Assembly (NCBI GenBank): GCA_035048815.1
Contig: JAUCBN010000012.1
Location: forward strand, 14,085,001 to 14,149,000
Direction: 5' to 3'
From: Abelmoschus esculentus
Lineage: Eukaryota; Streptophyta; Magnoliopsida; Malvales; Malvaceae
Length of the DNA: 64,000 bases
Both the position numbers and the translations under genes were made by a program. A model generated the notes under the pieces. The model saw only the letters and a list, made by a program, of their open reading frames with translations, had not been told where the DNA came from and searched no databases. Shown here one piece after another: positions 55,865-64,000 of this stretch (its first letter is position 1; every line of letters starts with the position of its first letter).

Positions 55865-56028
55865 TTCAAGGAATGCGCGCTGAACGTACTAATAGTATCA
55901 ACGGCGCGCGATTATGACTTGCGAGACTCTTTTAACATAAAAGCACGAGGGGGACGTACCGACAATCCAAACCAAAAATTAACTAAAAACATTAAAAAAA
56001 AATAGAGGGATAAAACCGAGTCGAATAA

Positions 56029-56147
56029 GGGGTGCAACACGAGGACTTCCCAGGAGGTCACCCATCCTAGTACAACTCTCGCCCAAGCAAGCTTAACTGC
56101 GGAGTTCTGATGGGATCCGGTGCATTAGTGCTGGTATGATCGCACCC
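56029..56147 (-). rRNA. 5S rRNA copy 199, interrupted terminator
   Basis: Terminator TTATT; variants A74T, G58T. Confidence 0.96.
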
Positions 56148-56311
56148 GTCAAGGAATGCGCGCTGAACGTACTAATAGGATCAACGGCGCGCGATTATGA
56201 CTTGCGAGACTCTTTTAACATAAAAGCACGAGGGGGACTTACCGACAATCCGAACCAAAAATTAACTAAAAACATTAAAAAAAAATAGAGGGATAAAACC
56301 GAGTCGAAAAA

Positions 56312-56416
56312 GGGGTGCAACACGATGACTTCCCAAGAGATCACCCATCCTAGTACTACTCTCGCCCAAGCACGCTTGACTGCGGAGTTCTGATGGGATC
56401 CAGTGCATTAGTGCTG
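56312..56416 (-). pseudogene. 5S rRNA copy 200, 5'-truncated
   Basis: A 32-bp deletion joins nt 15 of the gene to position -19 of the spacer. Nt 1-14 and upstream -1 to -18 are gone, including the C at -1, the GC at -12 and half of helix I. The four bases GCTG occur at both ends of the deleted stretch, so the exact breakpoint is ambiguous. The rest of the copy carries C105A, C95T, C91T, T53C and C29T. It cannot make a normal 5S rRNA. Confidence 0.93.
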
Positions 56417-56562
56417 AACGTACTAATAGGATCAACGGCGCGCGATTATGACTTGCGAGACTCTTTTAGCATAAAAGCACGAGGGGGGACGTACCGACAA
56501 TCCGAACCAAAAATTAACTAAAAACATTAAAAAAAATAGAGGGATAAAACCGAGTAGAAAAA

Positions 56563-56681
56563 GGGGTGCAACACGAGGACTTCCCAGGAGGTCACCCATC
56601 CTAGTACTACTCTCGCCCAAGCACGCTTGACTGCGGAGTTCTGATGGGATCCAGTGCATTAGTGCTGGTATGATCGCACCC
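56563..56681 (-). rRNA. 5S rRNA copy 201
   Basis: Variants T53C, C29T. Confidence 0.97.
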
Positions 56682-56844
56682 TTCAAGGAATGCGCGCTGA
56701 ACGTACTAATAGTATCAACGGCGCGCGATTATGACTTGCGAGACTCTTTTAACATAAAAGCACGAGGGGGACGTACCGACAATCCAAACCAAAAATTAAC
56801 TAAAAACATTAAAAAAAATAGAGGGATAAAACCGAGTCGAATAA

Positions 56845-56963
56845 GGGGTGCAACACGAGGACTTCCCAGGAGGTCACCCATCCTAGTACAACTCTCGCCC
56901 AAGCAAGCTTAACTGCGGAGTTCTGATGGGATCCGGTGCATTAGTGCTGGTATGATCGCACCC
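56845..56963 (-). rRNA. 5S rRNA copy 202, interrupted terminator
   Basis: Terminator TTATT; variants A74T, G58T. Confidence 0.96.
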
Positions 56964-57127
56964 GTCAAGGAATGCGCGCTGAACGTACTAATAGGATCAA
57001 CGGCGCGCGATTATGACTTGCGAGACTCTTTTAACATAAAAGCACGAGGGGGACGTACCGACAATCCGAACCAAAAATTAACTAAAAACATTAAAAAAAA
57101 ATAGAGGGATAAAACCGAGTCGAAAAA

Positions 57128-57246
57128 GGGGTGCAACACGGGGACTTCCCAGGAGGTCACCCATCCTAGTACTAATCTCGCCCAAGAACGCTTAACTGCG
57201 CAGTTCTGATGGGATCCGGTGCATTAGTGCTGGTATGATCGCACCC
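57128..57246 (-). rRNA. 5S rRNA copy 203
   Basis: Variants T106C, G72T, G60T, C46G. Confidence 0.97.
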
Positions 57247-57412
57247 GTCAAGGAATGCGCGCTGAACGTACTAATAGGATCAACGGCGCGCGATTATGAC
57301 TTGCGAGACTCTTTTAACATAAAAGCACGAGGGGGGACGTACCGACAATCCGAACCAAAAATTAACTACAAACATTAAAAAAAAAATAGAGGGATAAAAC
57401 CGAGTCGAAAAA

Positions 57413-57531
57413 GGGGTGCAACACGAGGACTTCCCAAGAGGTCACCCATCCTAGTACTACTCTCGCCCAAGCACGCTCAACTGCGGAGTTCTGATGGGAT
57501 CCGGTGCATTAGAGCTGGTATGATCGCACCC
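57413..57531 (-). rRNA. 5S rRNA copy 204
   Basis: Variants C95T, A54G, A19T. Confidence 0.97.
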
Positions 57532-57697
57532 GTCAAGGAATGCGCGCTGAACGTACTAATAGGAACAACGGCGCGCGATTATGACTTGCGAGACTCTTTT
57601 AATATAAAAGCACGAGGGGGGACGTACCGACAATCCGAACCAAAAATTAACTACAAACATTAAAAAAAAAATAGAGGGATAAAACCGAGTCGAAAAA

Positions 57698-57816
57698 GGG
57701 GTGCAACACGAGGACTTCCCAAGAGGTCACCCATCCTAGTACTACTCTCGCCCAAGCACGCTCAACTGCGGAGTTCTGATGGGATCCGGTGCATTAGAGC
57801 TGGTATGATCGCACCC
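57698..57816 (-). rRNA. 5S rRNA copy 205
   Basis: Same variants as copy 204 next to it: a single-unit duplication. Confidence 0.97.
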
Positions 57817-57981
57817 GTCAAGGAATGCGCGCTGAACGTACTAATAGGAACAACGGCGCGCGATTATGACTTGCGAGACTCTTTTAATATAAAAGCACGA
57901 GGGGGGACGTACCGACAATCCGAACCAAAAATTAACTAAAAACATTAAAAAAAAATAGAGGGATAAAACCGAGTCGAAAAA

Positions 57982-58100
57982 GAAGTGCAACACGAGGACT
58001 TCCTAGGAGGTCACCCATCCTAGTACTACTCTCGCCGAAGCACGCTTAACTGCGGAGTTTTGATGGGATCCGGTGCATTAGTGCTGGTATGATCGCACCC
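57982..58100 (-). rRNA. 5S rRNA copy 206
   Basis: Variants C118T, C117T, G97A, G64C, G41A. Confidence 0.97.
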
Positions 58101-58264
58101 GTTAAGGTATGCGCGCTGAACGTACTAATAGGATCAACGGCGCGCAATTATGACTTGCGAGACTCTTTTAACATAAAAGCACGAGGGGGGACGTACCGAC
58201 AATCCGAACCAAAAATTAACTAAAAACATTAAAAAAAATAGAGGGATAAAACCGAGTCGAAAAA

Positions 58265-58383
58265 GGGGTGCAACACGAGGACTTCCCAGGAGGTCACCCA
58301 TCCTAGTACTACTCTCGCCCAAGAACGCTTGACTGCGGAGTTCTGATGGGATCCGGTGCATTAATGCTGGTATGATCGCACCC
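58265..58383 (-). rRNA. 5S rRNA copy 207
   Basis: Variants G60T, T53C, C20T. Confidence 0.97.
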
Positions 58384-58548
58384 ATCAAAGAATGCGCGCT
58401 GAACGTACTAATAGGATCAACGGCGCGCGATTATGACTTGCGAGACTCTTTTAGCATAAAAGCACGAGGGGGGACGTACCGACAATCCGAACCAAAAATT
58501 AACTAAAAACATTAAAAAAAAATAGAGGGATAAAACCGAGTAGAAAAA

Positions 58549-58667
58549 GGGGTGCAACACGAGGACTTCCCAGGAGGTCACCCATCCTAGTACTACTCTC
58601 GCCCAAGCACGCTTGACTGCGGAGTTCTGATGGGATCCAGTGCATTAGTGCTGGTATGATCGCACCC
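58549..58667 (-). rRNA. 5S rRNA copy 208
   Basis: Variants T53C, C29T. Confidence 0.97.
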
Positions 58668-58831
58668 TTCAAGGAATGCGCGCTGAACGTACTAATAGTA
58701 TCAACGGCGCGCGATTATGACTTGCGAGACTCTTTTAACATAAAAGCACGAGGGGGACGTACCGACAATCCAAACCAAAAATTAACTAAAAACATTAAAA
58801 AAAAATAGAGGGATAAAACCGAGTCGAATAA

Positions 58832-58950
58832 GGGGTGCAACACGAGGACTTCCCAGGAGGTCACCCATCCTAGTACAACTCTCGCCCAAGCAAGCTTAAC
58901 TGCGGAGTTCTGATGGGATCCGGTGCATTAGTGCTGGTATGATCGCACCC
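58832..58950 (-). rRNA. 5S rRNA copy 209, interrupted terminator
   Basis: Terminator TTATT; variants A74T, G58T. Confidence 0.96.
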
Positions 58951-59114
58951 GTCAAGGAATGCGCGCTGAACGTACTAATAGGATCAACGGCGCGCGATTA
59001 TGACTTGCGAGACTCTTTTAACATAAAAGCACGAGGGGGACTTACCGACAATCCGAACCAAAAATTAACTAAAAACATTAAAAAAAAATAGAGGGATAAA
59101 ACCGAGTCGAAAAA

Positions 59115-59230
59115 GGGGTGCAACACGATGACTTCCCAAGAGATCACCCATCGTACTACTCTCGCCCAAGCACGCTTAACTGCAGAGTTCTGATGGGATC
59201 CGGTGCATTAGTGCTGGTATGATCGCACCC
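59115..59230 (-). rRNA. 5S rRNA copy 210 (116 nt), C-box deletion, probable pseudogene
   Basis: Same form as copy 166, 12408 bp earlier: nt 79-81 deleted, C105A, C95T, C91T, C47T. Confidence 0.92.
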
Positions 59231-59393
59231 GTCAAGGAATGCGCGCTGAACGTACTAATAGGATCAACGGCGCGCGATTATGACTTGCGAGACTCTTTTA
59301 ACATAAAAGCACGAGGGGGACGTACCGACAATCCGAACCAAAAATTAACTAAAAACATTAAAAAAAATAGAGGGATAAAACCGAGTCGAAAAA

Positions 59394-59512
59394 GGGGTGC
59401 AACACGAGGACTTCCCAGGAGGTCACCCATCCTAGTACTACTCTCGCCCAAGAACGCTTGACTGCGGAGTTCTGATGGGATCCGGTGCATTAGTGCTGGT
59501 ATGATCGCACCC
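59394..59512 (-). rRNA. 5S rRNA copy 211
   Basis: Variants G60T, T53C. Confidence 0.97.
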
Positions 59513-59676
59513 TTCAAGGAATGCGCGCTGAACTTACTAATAGTATCAACGGCGCGCGATTATGACTTGCGAGACTCTTTTAACATAAAAGCACGAGGGG
59601 GACGTACCGACAATCCAAACCAAAAATTAACTAAAAACATTAAAAAAAAATAGAGGGATAAAACCGAGTCGAATAA

Positions 59677-59795
59677 GGGGTGCAACACGAGGACTTCCCA
59701 GGAGGTCACCCATCCTAGTACAACTCTCGCCCAAGCAAGCTTAACTGCGGAGTTCTGATGGGATCCGGTGCATTAGTGCTGGTATGATCGCACCC
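59677..59795 (-). rRNA. 5S rRNA copy 212, interrupted terminator
   Basis: Terminator TTATT; variants A74T, G58T. Confidence 0.96.
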
Positions 59796-59959
59796 GTCAA
59801 GGAATGCGCGCTGAACGTACTAATAGGATCAACGGCGCACGATTATGACTTGCGAGACTCTTTTAACATAAAAGCACGAGGGGGACTTACCGACAATCCG
59901 AACCAAAAATTAACTAAAAACATTAAAAAAAAATAGAGGGATAAAACCGAGTCGAAAAA

Positions 59960-60075
59960 GGGGTGCAACACGATGACTTCCCAAGAGATCACCCATCGTA
60001 CTACTCTCGCCCAAGCACGCTTAACTGCAGAGTTCTGATGGGATCCGGTGCATTAGTGCTGGTATGATCGCACCC
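59960..60075 (-). rRNA. 5S rRNA copy 213 (116 nt), C-box deletion, probable pseudogene
   Basis: Same form as copies 166 and 210. Confidence 0.92.
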
Positions 60076-60239
60076 GTCAAGGAATGCGCGCTGAACGTAC
60101 TAATAGGATCAACGGCGCGCGATTATGACTTGCGAGACTCTTTTAACATAAAAGCACGAGGGGGGACGTACCGACAATCCGAACCAAAAATTAACTAAAA
60201 ACATTAAAAAAAATAGAGGGATAAAACCGAGTCGAAAAA

Positions 60240-60358
60240 GGGGTGCAACACGAGGACTTCCCAGGAGGTCACCCATCCTAGTACTACTCTCGCCCAAGAA
60301 CGCTTGACTGCGGAGTTCTGATGGGATCCGGTGCATTAATGCTGGTATGATCGCACCC
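60240..60358 (-). rRNA. 5S rRNA copy 214
   Basis: Variants G60T, T53C, C20T. Confidence 0.97.
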
Positions 60359-60523
60359 ATCAAAGAATGCGCGCTGAACGTACTAATAGGATCAACGGCG
60401 CGCGATTATGACTTGCGAGACTCTTTTAACATAAAAGCACGAGGGGGGACGTACCGACAATCCGAACCAAAAATTAACTAAAAACATTAAAAAAAAATAG
60501 AGGGATAAAACCGAGTCGAAAAA

Positions 60524-60642
60524 GGGGTGCAACACGAGGACTTCCCAAGAGGTCACCCATCCTAGTACTACTCTCGCCCAAGCACGCTTAACTGCGGAGT
60601 TCTGATGGGATCCGGTGCATTAGAGCTGGTATGATCGCACCC
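60524..60642 (-). rRNA. 5S rRNA copy 215
   Basis: Variants C95T, A19T. Confidence 0.97.
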
Positions 60643-60807
60643 GTCAAGGAATGCGCGCTGAACGTACTAATAGGAACAACGGCGCGCGATTATGACTTGC
60701 GAGACTCTTTTAACATAAAAGCACGAGGGGGGACGTACCGACAATCCGAACCAAAAATTAACTAAAAACATTAAAAAAAAATAGAGGGATAAAACCGAGT
60801 CGAAAAA

Positions 60808-60926
60808 AAAGTGCAACACGAGGACTTCCTAGGAGGTCACCCATCCTAGTACTACTCTCGCCCAAGCACGCTTAACTGCGGAGTTTTGATGGGAGCCGGT
60901 GCATTAGTGCTGGTATGATCGCACCA
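60808..60926 (-). rRNA. 5S rRNA copy 216
   Basis: Variants C119T, C118T, C117T (T run extended to 8), G97A, G41A, A32C, G1T; both strands of helix I are altered. Confidence 0.94.
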
Positions 60927-61090
60927 GCTAAGGAATGCGCGCTGAACGTACTAATAGGATCAACGGCGCGCGATTATGACTTGCGAGACTCTTTTAACAT
61001 AAAAGCACGAGGGGGGACGTACCGACAATCCAAACCAAAAATTAACTAAAAACATTAAAAAAAATAGAGGGATAAAACCGAGTCGAAAAA

Positions 61091-61209
61091 GGGGAGCAAC
61101 ACGAGGACTTCCCAGGAGGTCACCCATCCTAGTACTACTCTCGCCCAAGAACGCTTGACTGCGGAGTTCTGATGGGATCCGGTGCATTAATGCTGGTTTG
61201 ATCGCACCC
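61091..61209 (-). rRNA. 5S rRNA copy 217
   Basis: Variants A115T, G60T, T53C, C20T, T12A. Confidence 0.96.
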
Positions 61210-61373
61210 ATCAAAGAATGCGCGCTGAACGTACTAATAGGATCAACGGCGCGCGATTATAACTTGCGAGACTCTTTTAACATAAAAGCACGAGGGGGGA
61301 CGTACCGACAATCCGAACCAAAAATTAACTAAAAACATTAAAAAAAATAGAGGGCTAAAACCGAGTCGAAAAA

Positions 61374-61492
61374 GGGGTGCAACACGAGGACTTCCCAGGA
61401 GGTCACCCATCCTAGTACTACTCTCGCCCAAGCACGCTTAACAACGGAGTTCTGATGGGATCCGGTGCATTTGTGCTGGTATGATCGCACCC
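61374..61492 (-). rRNA. 5S rRNA copy 218
   Basis: Variants A50T, C49T, T21A. Confidence 0.97.
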
Positions 61493-61658
61493 GTCAAGGA
61501 ATGCGCGTTGAACGTACTAATAGGATCAACGGCGCGCGATTATGACTTGCAAGACTCTTTTAACATAAAAGCACGAGGGGGGACGTACCGACAATCCGAA
61601 CAAAAAATTAACTAAAAACATTAAAAAAAAAATAGAGGGATAAAACCGAATCGAAAAA

Positions 61659-61777
61659 GGGGTGCAACACGAGGACTTCCCAGGAGGTCACCCATCCTAG
61701 TACTACTCTCGCCCAAGCACGATTAGCTGCGGAGTTCTGATGGGATCCGATGCATTAGTGCTGATATGATCGCACCT
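61659..61777 (-). rRNA. 5S rRNA copy 219
   Basis: Variants G56T, T52C, C28T, C14T, G1A. Confidence 0.96.
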
Positions 61778-61942
61778 GTCAAGGAATGCGCGCTGAACGT
61801 ACTAATAGGATCAACGGCGCGCGATTATGACTTGCGAGACTCTTTTAACATAAAAGCACGAGGGGGGACGTACCGACAATCCGAACCAAAAATTAACTAA
61901 AAACATTGAAAAAAAATAGAGGGCTAAAACCGAGTCGAAAAA

Positions 61943-62061
61943 GGGGTGCAACACGAGGACTTCCCAGGAGGTCACCCATCCTAGTACTACTCTCGCCCAA
62001 GCGCGCTTAACTACGGAGTTCTGATGGGATCCGGTGCATTAGTACTGGTATGATCGCACCC
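61943..62061 (-). rRNA. 5S rRNA copy 220, upstream TATA-like motif deleted
   Basis: The gene body is intact (T59C, C49T, C18T), but a 71-bp deletion in the spacer leaves only about -1 to -24 and replaces TATTAG with unrelated spacer sequence. Confidence 0.96.
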
Positions 62062-62155
62062 GTCAAGGAATGCGCGCTGAACGTACCGACAATCCGAACC
62101 AAAAATTAACTAAAAACATTAAAAAAAAATAGAGGGATAAAACCGAGTCGAAAAA

Positions 62156-62274
62156 GGGGTGCAACACGAGGACTTCCCAGGAGGTCACCCATCCTAGTAC
62201 TACTCTCGCCCAAGCACGCTTAATTGCGGAGTTCTGATGGGATCCGATGCATTAATGCTGGTATGATCGCACCC
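62156..62274 (-). rRNA. 5S rRNA copy 221
   Basis: Variants G51A, C28T, C20T. Confidence 0.97.
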
Positions 62275-62439
62275 GTCAAGGAATGTGCGCTGAACGTACT
62301 AATAGGATCAACGGCGCGCGATTATGACTTGCGAGACTCTTTTAACATAAAAGCACGAGGGGGGACGTACCGACAATCCGAACGAAAAATTAACTAAAAA
62401 CATTAAAAAAAAATAGAGGGATAAAACCGAGTCGAAAAA

Positions 62440-62558
62440 GGGGTGCAACACGAGGACTTCCCAGGAGGTCACCAATCATAGTACTACTCTCGCCCAAGCA
62501 CGCTTAACTGCGGAGTTCTGATGGGATCCGGTGCATTAGCGCTGGTATGATCGCACCC
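62440..62558 (-). rRNA. 5S rRNA copy 222
   Basis: Variants G85T, G81T, A19G. Confidence 0.97.
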
Positions 62559-62723
62559 GTCAAGGAATGCGCGCTGAACGTACTAATAGGATCAACGGCG
62601 CGCGATTATGACTTGCGAGACTCTTTTAACATAAAAGCACGAGGGGGGACGTATCGACAATCCGAACCAAAAATTAACTAAAAACATTAAAAATAAATAG
62701 AGGGATAAAACCGAGTCGAAAAA

Positions 62724-62842
62724 GGGGTGCAACACGAGGACTTCCCAAGAGGTCACCCATCCTAGTACTACTCTCGCCCAAGCACGCTTAGCTGCGGAGT
62801 TCTGATGGGATCCGGTGCATTAGTGCTGGTATGATCACACCC
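62724..62842 (-). rRNA. 5S rRNA copy 223
   Basis: Variants C95T, T52C, C6T. Confidence 0.97.
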
Positions 62843-63008
62843 GTCAAGGAATGCGCGCTGAACGTACTAATAGGATCAACGGCGCGCGATTATGACTTGC
62901 GAGACTCTTTTAACATAAAAGCACGAGGGGGGACGTACCGACAATTCGAACCAAAAAGTAACTAAAAACATTAAAAAAAAAATAAAGGGATAAAACCGAG
63001 TCGAAAAA

Positions 63009-63127
63009 GGGGTGCAACACGAGGACTTCCCAGGAGGTCACCCATCCTAGTACTACTCTCGCCCAAGCACGCTTGACTGCGGAGTTCTGATGGGATCCGG
63101 TGCATTAGTACTGGTATGATCGCACCC
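63009..63127 (-). rRNA. 5S rRNA copy 224
   Basis: Variants T53C, C18T. Confidence 0.97.
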
Positions 63128-63294
63128 GTTAAGGAATGCGCGCTGAACGTACTAATAGGATCAACGGCGCGCGATTATGACTTGCGAGACTCTTTTAACA
63201 TAAAAGCACGAGGGGGGACGTACCGACAATCCGAACCAAAAATTAACTAAAAACATTAGAAAAAAAAATAGAGGGATAAAACCTAGTCGAAAAA

Positions 63295-63413
63295 GGGGTG
63301 CAACACGAGGACTTCCGAGGAGGTCACCCATCCTAGTACTACTCTCGCCCAAGCACGCTTAACTGCGGAGTTCTGATGGGGTCCGATGCATTAGTGCTGG
63401 TATGATCGCACCC
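63295..63413 (-). rRNA. 5S rRNA copy 225
   Basis: Variants G97C, T33C, C28T. Confidence 0.97.
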
Positions 63414-63579
63414 GTCAAGGAATGCGCGCTGAACGTACTAATAGGATCAACGGCGCGCGATTATGACTTGCGAGACTCTTTTAACATAAAAGCACGAGGG
63501 GGGACGTACCGACAATCCGAACCAAAAATTAACTAAAAACATTAAAAAGAAAATAGAGGGATAAAACCGAGTCGAAAAA

Positions 63580-63698
63580 GGGGTGCAACACGAGGACTTC
63601 CCAGGAGGTCACCCATCCTAGTACAAATCTTGCCCGAGCACGCTTAACTGCGGAGTTCTGATGGGATCCGGTGCATTAGTGCTGGTATGATCGCACCC
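63580..63698 (-). rRNA. 5S rRNA copy 226
   Basis: Variants A74T, G72T, G68A, T63C; the second T run downstream is interrupted by a C in RNA sense. Confidence 0.96.
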
Positions 63699-63862
63699 GT
63701 AAAGGAATGTGCGTTGAACGTACTAATAGGATCAACGGCGCACGATTATGACTTGCGAGACTCTTTTACCATAAAAGCACGAGGGGGGACGTACCGACAA
63801 TCCGAACCAAAAATTAACTAAAAACATTAAAAAAAATAGAGGGATAAAACCGAGTCGAAAAA

Positions 63863-63981
63863 GGGGTGCAACACGAGGACTTCCCAGGAAGTCAGCCATC
63901 CTAGAACTACACTCGCCCAAGCACGCTTAACTGTGGAGTTCTGATGGGATCTGGTGCATTAGTGCTGGTATGATCGCACCC
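63863..63981 (-). rRNA. 5S rRNA copy 227
   Basis: Variants C92T, G87C, A77T, A71T, G48A, G30A; one of the most changed copies. Its upstream region is cut by the window end after 19 bp. Confidence 0.94.
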
Positions 63982-64000
63982 GTCAAGGAATGCGCGCTGA

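Larger units (their letters stand above)
49790..56147 (-). repeat. 14-unit-offset duplication (3969 bp)
   Basis: Copies 177-185 match copies 191-199 in order, including the interrupted CTCTTT terminator of copies 181 and 195. Confidence 0.85.
1..64000 (-). repeat. 5S rDNA tandem array, about 284-bp unit, 227 gene copies
   Basis: Every 213 to 285 bp, and nearly always 282 to 285 bp, the same 119-nt gene recurs in the same orientation with a spacer of about 165 bp. The spacer is nearly identical between units and differs mainly in the length of one poly-A tract on the plus strand (about 6 to 10) and of one G tract (5 or 6). The only large length changes are a 71-bp spacer deletion near 62085, a 26-bp spacer deletion near 40452 and 49493, and a 32-bp deletion near 56416. 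There is no insertion of foreign sequence. The array runs off both ends of the window. Confidence 0.98.

Noticed and set aside
1..64000. Dozens of small open reading frames of 60 to 138 codons on both strands
   Set aside because: They recur once per unit, are translations of the 5S gene plus spacer in frames that happen to lack stops, end or start wherever a repeat variant allows, and have no independent coding signal. None is a gene.
1..64000. CRISPR-like regular repeat and spacer pattern
   Set aside because: The repeat is 119 nt and the spacers of about 165 bp are themselves nearly identical; the repeat is a 5S rRNA gene.
1..64000. 5S-derived retrotransposon (Cassandra-type terminal repeats)
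   Set aside because: Units are spaced by a constant short spacer with no primer binding site, polypurine tract or target-site duplication, and there is no long internal region.
1..64000. Non-genic satellite DNA that merely resembles 5S
   Set aside because: Most copies keep a full-length 5S sequence, the internal control boxes, the upstream motifs and a T-run terminator, which fits a gene array.

Overview
The whole window is one uninterrupted plant-type 5S ribosomal DNA array. The repeat unit is about 284 bp: a 119-nt 5S rRNA gene plus a spacer of about 165 bp. All units lie in the same orientation, with the RNA encoded on the minus strand. I count 227 gene copies: one cut by the left window edge, one truncated by an internal deletion, and 225 that run end to end. 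The gene matches the flowering-plant 5S consensus as I know it: it begins GGGTGCGATC, carries GGATCC at nt 29-34 and ends GCACCCC. The window is therefore nuclear DNA of a land plant, most likely an angiosperm. The spacer does not let me name a species. No protein gene, tRNA, transposon or other insertion is visible.

Each unit has the parts of an RNA polymerase III type 1 gene. Upstream, in RNA sense, are a TATA-like TATTAG at -30 to -25, GC at -12/-11 and C at -1. Inside the gene are the A box (about nt 50-64), the intermediate element (67-72) and the C box (80-97). A T5 run directly after nt 119 is the terminator, and a longer T run of about 6-10 lies some 20 bp further downstream as a likely backup. 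Copy 53 (14674-14792) is annotated in detail as the reference. In all other gene entries, variants are given in RNA numbering against the consensus (T53G means nt 53 T to G). They were read by eye and list the main differences only.

Layout: 0-6 kb, units with many private variants; 6.2-10.7 kb, an 8-unit block repeated in tandem; 13.8-26.4 kb, a block repeated with a 20-unit (5.68 kb) offset, with a partial third copy; 28.6-34.5 kb, a 7-unit block present three times; 35-60 kb, a nested mosaic of 6-unit, 14-unit and 32-unit duplications; 61-64 kb, units with private variants again. Shared rare variants mark these blocks and show recent local expansion by unequal exchange. Several defective-looking genes (a C-box deletion, a highly mutated copy, A-box-damaged copies, broken terminators) were copied along with the blocks.

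The units do one job: supply 5S rRNA for the large ribosomal subunit. Which copies are transcribed cannot be read from the sequence. I did not find a new type of biological system here. What is worth a second look is the fine structure of the array: higher-order blocks, amplified probable pseudogenes, three microhomology-bounded deletions (one of them removes a gene's TATA-like element), and variant families that alter the terminator or the terminal stem.
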